A model generated the notes under the pieces. The model was given only the letters and a program-made list of their open reading frames with translations, did no database searches and was not told where the DNA came from. This document shows, piece by piece, positions 26,051 through 34,993 of a DNA stretch of 64,000 nt; positions within the stretch are counted from its first letter, which is position 1; every line of letters begins with the position of its first letter. Where the stretch lies: the NCBI RefSeq assembly GCF_000424545.1, contig NZ_AUKC01000017.1, positions 1 to 64,000 of the forward strand, in the 5' to 3' direction. The stretch comes from Butyrivibrio sp. NC3005 (GTDB lineage: Bacteria; Bacillota; Clostridia; Lachnospirales; Lachnospiraceae). The position numbers and the translations under genes are program-made.

Positions 26051-27544
26051 TTAGTGGAAGCTCAATACCTTTTCATAATCGTAGCCTCTATCTGGTGTGA
26101 ATTTTCTTTCTATAAGTTCAAATAATTTCACACCATGCTTTTTGGTAACGATGTGCACTGACAGTTCATTAGTGTGTGTTTCAACAATCTTACTGGATAC
26201 ATTCGGAGTTGCCGCATCTTTGATAAGTCTTACTTCAAAGCTGCTAGGATTAGCTGGTTCTCCAAGATTGTGCCACATTTTCAAAGGATTACAACACTCT
26301 TCATCAACATCTTTTTGGACAAATACATACTGTTTTCCATCAAGTCTTACTACAAGATCTTTTTCTGCATCCTCTTCAGAAGTATTCCATAAAACTCCAA
26401 TATACCCGCTGTTAGTTTTCAGAACTATCATGGAATCATCTTTCCATACACACTTTTCGCCTTTTTCTTTTAATTCTTTAAAGAAAGCAAAAGTCCAAAA
26501 GGTAGGTTTAGGAATACAATTAGCAGCTACCATTCCGAATCCGCCATGAAACAAGGTAAATGGAACTCCCTCTTCCTCGAAGACATCTCCAAAAGTCCAA
26601 TAGGAATACAGATCATTCACATCACCAAGTCTTGCCAGCTGACCTGCAATATATGCAGCATTGAGATTCGTATCATGAATTACTCCGCGTGGTGTATACG
26701 ATGTGCTAAATTCCGTTATATGAATTGGTGTATCTTTGAACTCCTCAAATGAATCTATGATATCCCGTGTTGACTGAAGATTGTCAAAACGATTATTAGC
26801 ATCTTCTAGCTTTGAATAATCATAATGTCCTATTCTGTCAGGAAATTCGACAGTATAATGATGTCTTGTAATGTAATCCGGCTTTAGATTATTTTCATTA
26901 CAAAACTCTAAAAATGCTTTAATCCAAACATCTTCCTTTACACCGCACACAGCAGGACCGCCAACTTTAAATCTATTATCAAAAGCCTTAATTGCAATAT
27001 AAGTTTCTTTAAACAGTTTAAAATATTCCTGCATATCAGCCTTATACCAGAACCCTGGCAGATTAGGTTCATTCCACACTTCTATTGGCCAGTTATAAAC
27101 TCTTTCGCCATATCTTTTTACTAAATGCTGCAATAAAGCAACCACCATATCTGTCCACATAGAATAATCTTTTGGAGGAGTAGTTTGTCCCTTCCAGTAA
27201 AAGATGGTCTGAGTACCGCTTGCCAGTTTCTCCGGCATAAATCCAAGTTCAAGATATGGTTCAATTTTCAGTTTGAGATACTCATCAAATATTCTATCAA
27301 TATAGGTATAATTGTACTCGACCTTTTTGACACCATTTTCTTCATACTCATGATAAATTGCTACATCATCAGAAAAAAGTCCATGCCCTCTTATAAGTTT
27401 GAATCCAATTTCATCCTGAACAAATTTTAGCTCTTCAAGATACTCTTTTGTAAGACCAAGACCAAGTCTTCCAGTGCCAACGCAGAAATCCACATTGTTA
27501 TTAAAAACAAATGTTAATTCATCATTTATATTAACAATCCCCAT
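26051..27544 (-). CDS. xynB: GH39 beta-xylosidase
   Basis: A 497-residue GH39 enzyme that cleaves non-reducing beta-linked xylose from xylo-oligosaccharides. The acid/base is E159 in VWNEPNLPGFW and the nucleophile is E278 in HITEFSTSYTPRG, both in family context. The N-terminus (NNNVDFCVGTGRLGLGL) and the RGHGLFSDDVAIY segment are typical. I start at the ATG at 27544 (CAGGGAGA upstream); the frame runs back 17 codons to a TTG overlapping uxuB's stop. No signal peptide, so it acts in the cytoplasm. It lies directly after uxuB, linking xylose release with uronate breakdown. Alpha-iduronidase-type activity is less likely from length. Confidence 0.9.
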   Translation of the reverse strand: MGIVNINDELTFVFNNNVDFCVGTGRLGLGLTKEYLEELKFVQDEIGFKLIRGHGLFSDDVAIYHEYEENGVKKVEYNYTYIDRIFDEYLKLKIEPYLELGFMPEKLASGTQTIFYWKGQTTPPKDYSMWTDMVVALLQHLVKRYGERVYNWPIEVWNEPNLPGFWYKADMQEYFKLFKETYIAIKAFDNRFKVGGPAVCGVKEDVWIKAFLEFCNENNLKPDYITRHHYTVEFPDRIGHYDYSKLEDANNRFDNLQSTRDIIDSFEEFKDTPIHITEFSTSYTPRGVIHDTNLNAAYIAGQLARLGDVNDLYSYWTFGDVFEEEGVPFTLFHGGFGMVAANCIPKPTFWTFAFFKELKEKGEKCVWKDDSMIVLKTNSGYIGVLWNTSEEDAEKDLVVRLDGKQYVFVQKDVDEECCNPLKMWHNLGEPANPSSFEVRLIKDAATPNVSSKIVETHTNELSVHIVTKKHGVKLFELIERKFTPDRGYDYEKVLSFH

Positions 27545-27587
27545 AAAAAATCTCCCTGATAAGTCTAATGCATCTTTTGTCTTTTTA

Positions 27588-29210
27588 TTAGTCAAGTGCT
27601 TTTCTAAGTGTTTGTCTTACTGCACCTGTCGCCTTTAACTCACTAACAAAGTATGTAACAACTTTTTCTGCAAGACCACATTCAATAAGATCTACACCGA
27701 AAATATCTTTTCTTGTAAGAATGCTACTAAGCTTTTCTTTTGCCTCGCTGGTACTAAGATTATCACCAAGAGTAAACTGTTTCATAGTCTTATCCAACTC
27801 TTCAAGCAAAGGATCAGAACTTCTTTCAAATTCATTTCCATTATCATCTACCCCTAAAAGATAACGGAGCCATCCTGCCTGAGCAAGTGCAATAGCATCC
27901 AATGACATAACATCCTTATCTTCTGCTGCCATATAACTCTTAATAGTCTCTCCGTAACGAATAGAAAGCTTTTGTGAAGTATCTGTAGCAATTCTCTGCG
28001 GGCTATCTGGCATGAAAGGATTAGGAAGTCTAACCTTCACAACAGTATCAATAAATTCCTTAGGTTTTATAACCTTTGGATCAGTAACTACAGGAAGACC
28101 TTCAACATAACCTATTTTGGTAATAAGTTTTACCAAATCTTCGTCCTTCATTTCTTCTGAAATCTTAGTATATCCAAGAACACAGCCATAAACAGCAAGA
28201 GCTGTGTGAAGAGGATTAAGACATGTAGTAACCTTCATTCTCTCTGTACGATTTACAGTTTCTCTATCTGCAAAAATAACTCCTGCATCCTCTAATGATG
28301 GTCTTCCATTAGGGAAAGAATCTTCGATAACAAGATATTCACTCTCTTCTGCATTTACAAAAGGTGCAACATATGTATTTTTAGATGTAATAACTGGATT
28401 AAGCTCCTCAATTCCATCTTTTTCAAGCATTGCTTCAACACCGCTGTCTGGTCTAGGTGTAATTTTGTCAATCATGCTCCATGGGAAAGAAACCTTATTT
28501 TCGTCCTCAATATAAGAAACAAAACCTTCTTCAACCTTGCCGTTTTCAGCCCATCCTTTTGCAAAAGCATGAATTGCAGCAAAAAGTTTCTCACCATTAT
28601 GTGAACAGTTATCTGTACTAACCATAGCAATAGGGTATTTACCAGCTTCATATCTTGAATAAAGCAAAGCTGCTACCTTACCAATATAGCTCTGTGGCTT
28701 TGATGGACCATTTTCAATATCGTTCTTAACAGCATCCATCATTTCTCCGGATGGAGTTTTAAGACTATAGCCTTTCTCAGTAATAGTAAATGTTGCCATT
28801 TGAAGAGACTTTGCAGCAAATACCTTCTTGAGATAAGAGAACTCATCCTCTTTATTGGAATCAAGAATGCAGGATTTTGCGATACTGCCTATTACCTGCT
28901 TCTCGATACTTCCATTAGATTTTAAAATTGCAAGAATAGAAAGATCTTCATATTTACTGTAAGCTTTCTCGACTATTTCATAGTCGAAACCTTCTGCAAC
29001 GATAATTCCGCTTGTCTCTTTGCCTGCTTCAAGGAGTTTTTGAGCAAGTACAGCGTGGTAAGCTCTGAAAATATTACCAGCACCAAAATGCACCCACTTT
29101 GGATTCTCCTCTGTATCCTTTATCATTTTTTCTCTATCGAATTCTGGAAGATGATATCCTTTTGAAGACCAGGCTTTAACATCTTTTAAACCTTCTACTG
29201 TTAATTTCAT
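27588..29210 (-). CDS. uxuB: fructuronate reductase (mannitol dehydrogenase family)
   Basis: A 540-residue polyol dehydrogenase-family enzyme expected to interconvert D-fructuronate and D-mannonate with NAD(H). NPKWVHFGAGNIFRAYHAV at residues ~36-54 is the N-terminal dinucleotide-binding region. VSTDNCSHNGEKL (~200) and KVTTCLNPLHTALAVYGCVLGY (~327-348) contain the conserved catalytic-domain residues; KVRLPNPFMPDSPQRIATDTSQKL is also typical. AGAGAGG precedes the ATG. It follows uxuA by 38 bp, which settles the substrate as uronate rather than mannitol. Confidence 0.92.
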   Translation of the reverse strand: MKLTVEGLKDVKAWSSKGYHLPEFDREKMIKDTEENPKWVHFGAGNIFRAYHAVLAQKLLEAGKETSGIIVAEGFDYEIVEKAYSKYEDLSILAILKSNGSIEKQVIGSIAKSCILDSNKEDEFSYLKKVFAAKSLQMATFTITEKGYSLKTPSGEMMDAVKNDIENGPSKPQSYIGKVAALLYSRYEAGKYPIAMVSTDNCSHNGEKLFAAIHAFAKGWAENGKVEEGFVSYIEDENKVSFPWSMIDKITPRPDSGVEAMLEKDGIEELNPVITSKNTYVAPFVNAEESEYLVIEDSFPNGRPSLEDAGVIFADRETVNRTERMKVTTCLNPLHTALAVYGCVLGYTKISEEMKDEDLVKLITKIGYVEGLPVVTDPKVIKPKEFIDTVVKVRLPNPFMPDSPQRIATDTSQKLSIRYGETIKSYMAAEDKDVMSLDAIALAQAGWLRYLLGVDDNGNEFERSSDPLLEELDKTMKQFTLGDNLSTSEAKEKLSSILTRKDIFGVDLIECGLAEKVVTYFVSELKATGAVRQTLRKALD

Positions 29211-29247
29211 GATAAATCCTCTCTTATATTAACCAATGAAATATTTA

Positions 29248-30321
29248 TTATTTTCTTTCATCATTCTTCTTAATAGCTTCCCATAAGCCATTGATATATG
29301 CAGCTCCAAGTGCTCTATCATAAAGACCATATCCAGGCATAGCAACTTCACCCCAAATCATACGTCCGTGATCTGGACGAATAGGACCATCAAATCCTGT
29401 TTCATACAATGCCTTTACGATTTCATACATATCGAAAGTGCCATCGCTTGAAAGATGAGCTGATTCCTCAAAGTTTGTAGGAGAGATGAATCTAAGGTTT
29501 CGAACATGTGCAAAATGAATTCTGCCTTTAAGTGCACGAATCATATGAGGAAGATCGTTCTCAAGACTTGTTCCATAAGATCCAGAACAGAATGTTACAC
29601 CGTTATGAACATCATCAACTGCATTCATCATCTTAAGAATATTCTTCTCATTGTTGATAATTCTTGGAAGACCAAATACGCTCCATGCAGGATCATCAGG
29701 ATGAATAGCCATCTTGATATCATATTTATTACATACAGGCATAATAGCTTTAAGGAAATAAACAAGGTTATCAAAAAGCTTAGCTTCATCAACGTCTTTG
29801 TAACGCTCAAAAAGTTCTTTAACATGAGCAAGACGCTCTGGCTCCCAGCCTGGCATAACTGTACCATTTGTATCACCTTTTAATGTTGAAAACATTTCCT
29901 CTGGGTTAAGCGCATCAACTGCCTCCTGTGTGTATGCAAGGACCGTTGAACCATCTGCTCTTTTTCTTGCAAGCTCTGTACGAGTCCAGTCAAAAACAGG
30001 CATGAAATTGTAACATACCATGTGTATATCTTCTTTTCCAAGATTCTCAAGAGTCTTAATATAGTTCTCAATGTGCTCGTCGCGGTTACCATCTCCTATT
30101 TTGATATCATCCGATACATTTACAGATTCGATACCAGAAATGTGCATATCTTCTTTTGCAACGTCAGCCTTAAGAGCCTTGATTTCATCCTGAGTCCAAA
30201 GCTCACCAGCCTGCTTGTTATAAAGAGTTGTAATAACACCCTTTACTCCAGGCACCTGTCTAATCTGCCAAAGCTTTACTGTATCATATTTCTCGCCATA
30301 CCAGCGAAGTGTCATTTCCAT
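29248..30321 (-). CDS. uxuA: mannonate dehydratase
   Basis: A 357-residue TIM-barrel enzyme that dehydrates D-mannonate to 2-keto-3-deoxygluconate. Visible family segments include MTLRWYGEKYDTVKLWQIRQ at the start, VCYNFMPVFDWTRTELA, MAIHPDDPAWSVFGLPRI (metal and substrate), HFAHVRN and GPIRPDHGRMIWGE. The reading frame is open for 56 further codons upstream, but these translate into an unrelated hydrophobic stretch; GGAGG before the ATG at 30321 marks the true start. It is the first gene of uxuA-uxuB-GH39 and is divergent from the AraC regulator. Confidence 0.96.
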   Translation of the reverse strand: MEMTLRWYGEKYDTVKLWQIRQVPGVKGVITTLYNKQAGELWTQDEIKALKADVAKEDMHISGIESVNVSDDIKIGDGNRDEHIENYIKTLENLGKEDIHMVCYNFMPVFDWTRTELARKRADGSTVLAYTQEAVDALNPEEMFSTLKGDTNGTVMPGWEPERLAHVKELFERYKDVDEAKLFDNLVYFLKAIMPVCNKYDIKMAIHPDDPAWSVFGLPRIINNEKNILKMMNAVDDVHNGVTFCSGSYGTSLENDLPHMIRALKGRIHFAHVRNLRFISPTNFEESAHLSSDGTFDMYEIVKALYETGFDGPIRPDHGRMIWGEVAMPGYGLYDRALGAAYINGLWEAIKKNDERK

Positions 30322-30425
30322 AACAAAATCCTCCACAAAAATTGTATATTCATCGTTATTGCTTTTCTTTAAGTAAACAACGTAATTTTCGCATTTTTTT
30401 ATAAAAAGAAAAATAGCAAAAGAGA

Positions 30426-30440
30426 TTGCATACATTGCAA
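30426..30440. promoter_or_regulatory. candidate operator between uxuA and the AraC gene
   Basis: TTGCATACATTGCAA, a 15-base palindrome with 5-bp arms, lies in the 121-bp gap between the divergent start codons and just 2 bp before the AraC start. A further TTTTGC copy lies about 10 bp away. It could be bound by the adjacent AraC protein. Confidence 0.4.
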
Positions 30441-30442
30441 AA

Positions 30443-31327
30443 GTGGCACATAATACTAATATGAGAAAAGATATAAGAAGTAATTTCACAACAAGACAAA
30501 CAATGCTTAATGACTCGTTTGAGTTATTCTACTATAGCGATGCCGTATTAAAGGAAGTCGCTCAGCATTCACATGATTACTATGAATTCTACCTTTTTCT
30601 TGAAGGCGATGTAGAAATGCAAATAGAAAAAGCGTGCAGAATTCTTACTCCAGGCGATATTGTTGTCTTGCCTCCTAGTGTAAGACATCATGCTTTTTCC
30701 TGCGGAGAAGGTAAACCATATAGAAGATTTGTTTTCTGGCTAAGCAAAAAATATGTCAAAAGACTCATTTCAGAATCAAGTGACTATAACTATCTTATTG
30801 ATAAAGCCCACGAAGGGCACTATTATCACCACTTAGAAGCTAGTCATTTTCAGGAAATCCAGGCAAAAGCTATTAGGGTAATAGAAGAAGTCCATGGCAA
30901 TCGATACGGAAAAGAAACTTTCCTGCATTTATACGTCAGCGATTTAACATTATCTCTTACAAGTTATCTATATGACTCAGAACAGCTTCGCATTCCTGTA
31001 AGAAAAGATACTGAATTTCATGAGATTTTATCTTTCATTGAAGCTCATATCTCTGAAGAATTAAGTCTTGAAAGACTTTCTAATGAGTTTTTTGTAAGTA
31101 AATCTCATATAGTGCATACTTTCAAAAAGGAATTTGGACTATCAATTCACCAATATATATTAAAAAAACGTCTCGCTAAATGCTCTGATGCCATTTTAAG
31201 CGGTCAAAGCATTAGCGAAACGTTTATTACTTATGGTTTCCATGATTATTCAAATTTTTATAAAGCATTCAAAAAAGAATTTGGATACTCTCCTAGAGAA
31301 TATCAGGAAATGCACTGCGTAAGTTGA
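30443..31327 (+). CDS. AraC-family transcriptional regulator
   Basis: A 294-residue regulator with an N-terminal cupin-like sensor (AQHSHDYYEFYLFLEGDVEM..., then LTPGDIVVLPPSVRHHAF, residues ~35-90) and a C-terminal two-helix-turn-helix AraC domain (~185-290: SLERLSNEFFVSKSHIVHTFKKEFG and YGFHDYSNFYKAFKKEFGYSP). Divergent placement 121 bp from uxuA makes control of the uronate/xylan operon the best guess, with a sugar acid as effector. The start could be the GTG at 30443 or the ATG at 30461; neither has a strong ribosome binding site. Its last 25 bp overlap the convergent PAP2 gene. Confidence 0.88.
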   Translation: MAHNTNMRKDIRSNFTTRQTMLNDSFELFYYSDAVLKEVAQHSHDYYEFYLFLEGDVEMQIEKACRILTPGDIVVLPPSVRHHAFSCGEGKPYRRFVFWLSKKYVKRLISESSDYNYLIDKAHEGHYYHHLEASHFQEIQAKAIRVIEEVHGNRYGKETFLHLYVSDLTLSLTSYLYDSEQLRIPVRKDTEFHEILSFIEAHISEELSLERLSNEFFVSKSHIVHTFKKEFGLSIHQYILKKRLAKCSDAILSGQSISETFITYGFHDYSNFYKAFKKEFGYSPREYQEMHCVS

Positions 31328-31848
31328 AGTGATGGAATTTTTTTCTGAGTAATGTTCCATACAATAAGACTTCCAAAGGCAGCAAACAAAACACCACATA
31401 TTACATCTGTCGGATAGTGAACACCAACATAAAGTCTTGAAACTGCGATTAAAGACGCTATTACAATTGGAAAATACTGTAATCTTTTCCATGGAGCATG
31501 AAGCAGAATAAATGCAACTGAAAAAGATGAAACAGTATGCCCTGATGGAAACGAAAAACTTGTAGGTATCACAACTGATGAAACTGGATTAAGTTCTTGT
31601 ATTGCAAGAAAAGGTCTGACTCTCATTACTATATTTTTGACTATAAACTCTGTAGTTCCAGCGCAGACAAAAAGGGATATTAGTGAAATAATGCCAAGTT
31701 TTCTAGTCCTTTTATCGAGCAATAACAGTGCTATTATAATAAACCATACAATTCCCATCTCTCCTATTGCAGAGAAAAATACCATAAATGGTGTCAGAAT
31801 GGGATTTCTAATATGATTCTGAATAAACAAAAGAATATTTCCATCCAT
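31303..31848 (-). CDS. PAP2-family membrane phosphatase
   Basis: A 181-residue membrane protein with about five to six helices and the three acid phosphatase motifs: KNIVMRVRP (KX6RP), PSGHT and SRLYVGVHYPTD (SRX5HX3D). Such enzymes dephosphorylate lipid phosphates, for example undecaprenyl pyrophosphate or phosphatidate, at the outer face of the membrane. GGAGGC precedes the ATG. The gene stands alone and converges on the AraC gene with a 25-bp overlap of coding ends. Confidence 0.9.
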   Translation of the reverse strand: MDGNILLFIQNHIRNPILTPFMVFFSAIGEMGIVWFIIIALLLLDKRTRKLGIISLISLFVCAGTTEFIVKNIVMRVRPFLAIQELNPVSSVVIPTSFSFPSGHTVSSFSVAFILLHAPWKRLQYFPIVIASLIAVSRLYVGVHYPTDVICGVLFAAFGSLIVWNITQKKIPSLQLTQCIS

Positions 31849-31930
31849 GAAAGCCTCCTACTATGTGCTTTGTCAAATGTATTTATTTTATTCTACCATA
31901 ATTATTTAGCTTACAAAAATAAAAAAAGGC

Positions 31931-31967
31931 TTAAAAAAAGAGCTTATCCTCACTCACGGATAAGCTC
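31931..31967 (-). terminator. strong intrinsic terminator
   Basis: AGAGCTTATCC (31938-31948) and GGATAAGCTCT (31957-31967) form a perfect 11-bp stem with an 8-base loop, followed on the minus strand by TTTTTTT. It should end transcripts of the sugar ABC operon, 210 bp past the binding-protein stop. Confidence 0.9.
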
Positions 31968-32000
31968 TATAAATTTACTCACAAACTATTATGTTACATG

Positions 32001-32012
32001 AACTTCGAAGTT
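32001..32012. repeat. 12-bp perfect palindrome
   Basis: AACTTCGAAGTT lies between the nested hairpin and the terminator of the sugar ABC operon. As RNA it can form AACT(TCGA)AGTT, and as DNA it could be a protein site. Confidence 0.4.
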
Positions 32013-32029
32013 GCAAACTAATGTCCAAG

Positions 32030-32151
32030 CCATGATAATTCAATAAAAAATGACAACAATTACCAATCATGCTACCTAAAGGTGTCGTTGCATGGATTAT
32101 GTATGTGAAGAGAAACTTTTAAAATGCCAAATTTTATTGAATTATCAATGG
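32030..32151 (-). ncRNA. nested-hairpin 3' untranslated element after the sugar-binding protein gene
   Basis: A 19-bp stem with one bulge (CCATGATAATTCAATAAAA at 32030-32048 and its complement at 32132-32151) encloses a second hairpin. The inner arms AATCATGC (32065-32072) and GCATGGATT (32090-32098) pair with one bulge, and ACC/GGT (32074-32076 / 32081-32083) closes the tip. It lies 27 bp past the stop of the binding-protein gene and upstream of the terminator, so it would form in the 3' UTR. The strand is inferred from operon direction. It may stabilise the upstream mRNA or be released as a small RNA. Confidence 0.55.
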
Positions 32152-32177
32152 AAAAAAGCTATTTTCTATATCTATAA

Positions 32178-33905
32178 TTATTTTGCTGCCTTTCTGGCAT
32201 CAATCATAGGCTGATACTTTTCTGTATCAAACTTAACAAGATCATCCCATCCAAGTCCCTTAAGCTGAGATGTCATATCATCCCACTGCTTATTGAACTC
32301 AGCTTCATCTTTAGCAAATACCATTCTCCATGAAGCATCTTTGATAATATCTCCGCACTGTTTACGAATAAGGCTAATATCAGAAGAATCAATTGCAAGA
32401 GCGATGTTAATACTAGGAACAACTGTCATCATCTTGTTCTTTGTAAGATAATCTACATCATCTTTTGCATCAAACTTCTTAGACCACTCATTTGTTGTCT
32501 TTGTCTTATTCATTTCAATAGATGTATCCCACATATCAGAAGCATAAGGCTCTTTTGTATCTGGGTTAATATCACATGAAGCAACAATCCACTGGTTAAT
32601 CTGGTTGTTACCGTCATTCCAATTGCCTCCGCCAAGTTCTTCAGGAACAGTTACTTCAGCTGAGAATCTGTTGAGACCATCTTCTGTAAGTGTGTACTTT
32701 CCGTCTTTTACAGTATAGATAAGACCTTCTGTACCTGCATGCTGAAGCTGAACTCCCTCTGGAGAAGCATACCAGTCAAGGAACTCCATAAGTCTGTTGA
32801 AGTTCTCGTCGCTTACCTGTGAACCGATTGCTATTACACGGCCATCTCCATAGTATGTATCAGATGTCTGATACAAATTTGTATCAGCTACAGGAATTTC
32901 CACATAGTTAACACCTTCATCACCCTTTGCCGGGCTGTTCCAGAAACCATACTGCCAGCTGTACCAGTACAGATATACTCTCTTATCCTGCATCTTGGAT
33001 ACAACAGAGTTCCAATCCTGAGTAGCAGAATCCGGATCAATCAAGCCTCTCTGATTAGCATCAAAGAAGAACTTGAGCATTTTACGATATGCACCCTTTT
33101 CATCTGTTAAAGGAGCAATAGAGTTATCTGTTCCAATAAGAACAGATCCGTTAACTTCCTGACCATACCACTTTGTAAGCTGAGCGACATTTTCCATATA
33201 CTGGCTGTCCCAATCCTTCCACATGCTTATTGCATATGCATTGTCGCCCTTATCATTCTTTGGATGAGCCTTCTGAATAGCACTAAGACAATCAAGAAGA
33301 TCATCAGTATTCTTTAATTCAGGAGCACCAACTTCATTATACATATCCCATCCCATACGAGGATAAGAATATACATGAAGCTGCTTGTAAGCAGTCGGAC
33401 CATTGTTATTCATTTCAAGAGGAATAGCATAAATCTTAGAGCCATCTCCCATCATTGAATTGAACTGTTTAATCTGCTTTTCATACTTCATAAGATTTGG
33501 ATATTTGCTCAAAACATCTGTCAAATCATGAACAAGACCAGATTCAACACATTCCTGCATGTCTGCATTGTCAAGAATTATTAAATCACCAAGAGCCCCT
33601 GCAGCACACCTTGTCTGATACAAAGCGGCTCCATCTCCTGCAACCTGCGGAGCAATGATGTTAAGTTCCATATTAAACTTATCCTTAACTATCTTGCCAT
33701 ACCATCCAGGCTGAACACCCTGAAAGTTTGAAGCCACATCATAAAAATCTACTGAATACAGTTCATCATGATTAACTTCAACACTTCCATTTGCCGATTT
33801 ATCGCCCGTAGCACCTGCCTTTCCACTTTCACTGCCACAACCAGCCAGAAGGCTTGCTGTCATAAGCGCAGTAAGTGCAAGCGATGTTAGTTTTTTACTC
33901 CTCAT
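32178..33905 (-). CDS. lipoprotein solute-binding protein of a carbohydrate ABC importer
   Basis: A 575-residue lipoprotein with signal peptide and lipobox LLAGC near residue 22, followed by a Gly/Ser-rich linker. The size and segments such as GSKIYAIPLEMNN, YSYPRMGWDMYNEVGAP, NFNRLMEFLDWYASPEGVQLQ and MMTVVPSINIALAIDSSD fit the large Lpl/YtcQ-type binding proteins that take oligosaccharides from plant polysaccharides. It is the last gene of LacI-permease-permease-SBP. The ATP-binding subunit is absent here, as usual for this class, which shares a general MsmK-type ATPase. The exact sugar is not known; xylan- or uronate-derived oligosaccharides are suggested by the neighbours. Confidence 0.88.
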   Translation of the reverse strand: MRSKKLTSLALTALMTASLLAGCGSESGKAGATGDKSANGSVEVNHDELYSVDFYDVASNFQGVQPGWYGKIVKDKFNMELNIIAPQVAGDGAALYQTRCAAGALGDLIILDNADMQECVESGLVHDLTDVLSKYPNLMKYEKQIKQFNSMMGDGSKIYAIPLEMNNNGPTAYKQLHVYSYPRMGWDMYNEVGAPELKNTDDLLDCLSAIQKAHPKNDKGDNAYAISMWKDWDSQYMENVAQLTKWYGQEVNGSVLIGTDNSIAPLTDEKGAYRKMLKFFFDANQRGLIDPDSATQDWNSVVSKMQDKRVYLYWYSWQYGFWNSPAKGDEGVNYVEIPVADTNLYQTSDTYYGDGRVIAIGSQVSDENFNRLMEFLDWYASPEGVQLQHAGTEGLIYTVKDGKYTLTEDGLNRFSAEVTVPEELGGGNWNDGNNQINQWIVASCDINPDTKEPYASDMWDTSIEMNKTKTTNEWSKKFDAKDDVDYLTKNKMMTVVPSINIALAIDSSDISLIRKQCGDIIKDASWRMVFAKDEAEFNKQWDDMTSQLKGLGWDDLVKFDTEKYQPMIDARKAAK

Positions 33906-34012
33906 TTTCGTCCTCCTTTGAACAAAATTTAACGTTACCCCTCAAATTTTTACTGCAAATTTGTCCTCCTTCTTTATTTTCTACTGTAAGTTGTACAGTA
34001 ACTTACCCTATA

Positions 34013-34936
34013 TTATCCCTTAACTGCTCCTATCATAATGCCTTTTACAAAGTACTTTTGGAAAATAGGATATACCAGCATAATAGGCAATACTACAATA
34101 ACTGTAATAGTCATCCTGACACTGGTAGTAGTCTGAGCAGTTGCTGCTGCCGCTGCAAGTGATGCCGTACTTGTACCACTCTGCGCTAGAGATGCCAAAG
34201 AACTAGCCTGATTAAGATATTGGTACAACACAAACTGCAAAGGATAAAGCTTAGTATTAGTCATAAGTAAAAGAGTATCCTGAAATGCATTCCACTGGCT
34301 TACAGCAGAGAAAATAGCCACTGTTGCCATAATAGGTTTAATAACAGGAATAATAACCTTAAAAAATACTGTAAGGACACTTGCTCCATCAATTTCCGCA
34401 GCTTCCTGCAATTCCTTTGGTACAGATTCTACAAAAGTCTTTGTCAAAATAAGATTAAACGGGGACACAATAGCCGGAAGAATATATCCCATAAAATTAT
34501 TAGTAAGGTGCATACTCTTCATAACAAGATACCAGGGAATAATACCTGCATTGAAGTACATTGTAGCAACTACTAACCTGTACCAGAATTTTCTAAGCCA
34601 CATTTTTTCCTGAGTAAACATAAAACCAAGGAAAGCAGATGCAAATACTGTAAGTGATGTTCCTATTACAGTTCTAAGAAGAGAAATATTAAATGCCTGC
34701 AAAAGTCCAGAAATCTGAAATGCTGATGTATAGTTATGAAAATGAATACTCTTTGGCAGGAAGATAATATCTCCTCTTGCACTTATATCATTGGCACTGA
34801 TTGTATTAATAATAATGTAGTAAAAAGGATATACACATAAAAATGCTGCTACGCAAAAGAATATATAGCATATTATTTCAACGGTTCTGTCTTGAGCACT
34901 GACTTTAACCTTATTTTTATTCTTTTCGCCTTTCAT
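34013..34936 (-). CDS. carbohydrate ABC transporter permease (LplC type)
   Basis: A 307-residue six-helix permease of the MalG/LplC group. The EAA loop is EAAEIDGASVLTVFFKVIIP near residues 195-214, the site of contact with the ATPase. The N-terminus (KVKVSAQDRTVEIICYIFF, then YPFYYIIINTISANDISARGDI) and C-terminal QKYFVKGIMIGAVKG are diagnostic of this subfamily. It forms a heterodimer with the next permease. It lies 107 bp upstream of the binding-protein gene, a gap that contains a small TACTGTA/TACAGTA inverted repeat. Confidence 0.92.
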   Translation of the reverse strand: MKGEKNKNKVKVSAQDRTVEIICYIFFCVAAFLCVYPFYYIIINTISANDISARGDIIFLPKSIHFHNYTSAFQISGLLQAFNISLLRTVIGTSLTVFASAFLGFMFTQEKMWLRKFWYRLVVATMYFNAGIIPWYLVMKSMHLTNNFMGYILPAIVSPFNLILTKTFVESVPKELQEAAEIDGASVLTVFFKVIIPVIKPIMATVAIFSAVSQWNAFQDTLLLMTNTKLYPLQFVLYQYLNQASSLASLAQSGTSTASLAAAAATAQTTTSVRMTITVIVVLPIMLVYPIFQKYFVKGIMIGAVKG

Positions 34937-34993
34937 TATATTTCCTCCCTTGAATCAAGTAGCAAACAAAAAATTTCTCTTTAACAAGTCAAA

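Noticed and set aside
30322-30489. N-terminal 56-codon extension of uxuA
   Set aside because: It translates to an unrelated hydrophobic stretch, crosses the AraC start region, and mannonate dehydratases begin at MTLRWYG; GGAGG precedes the inner ATG.
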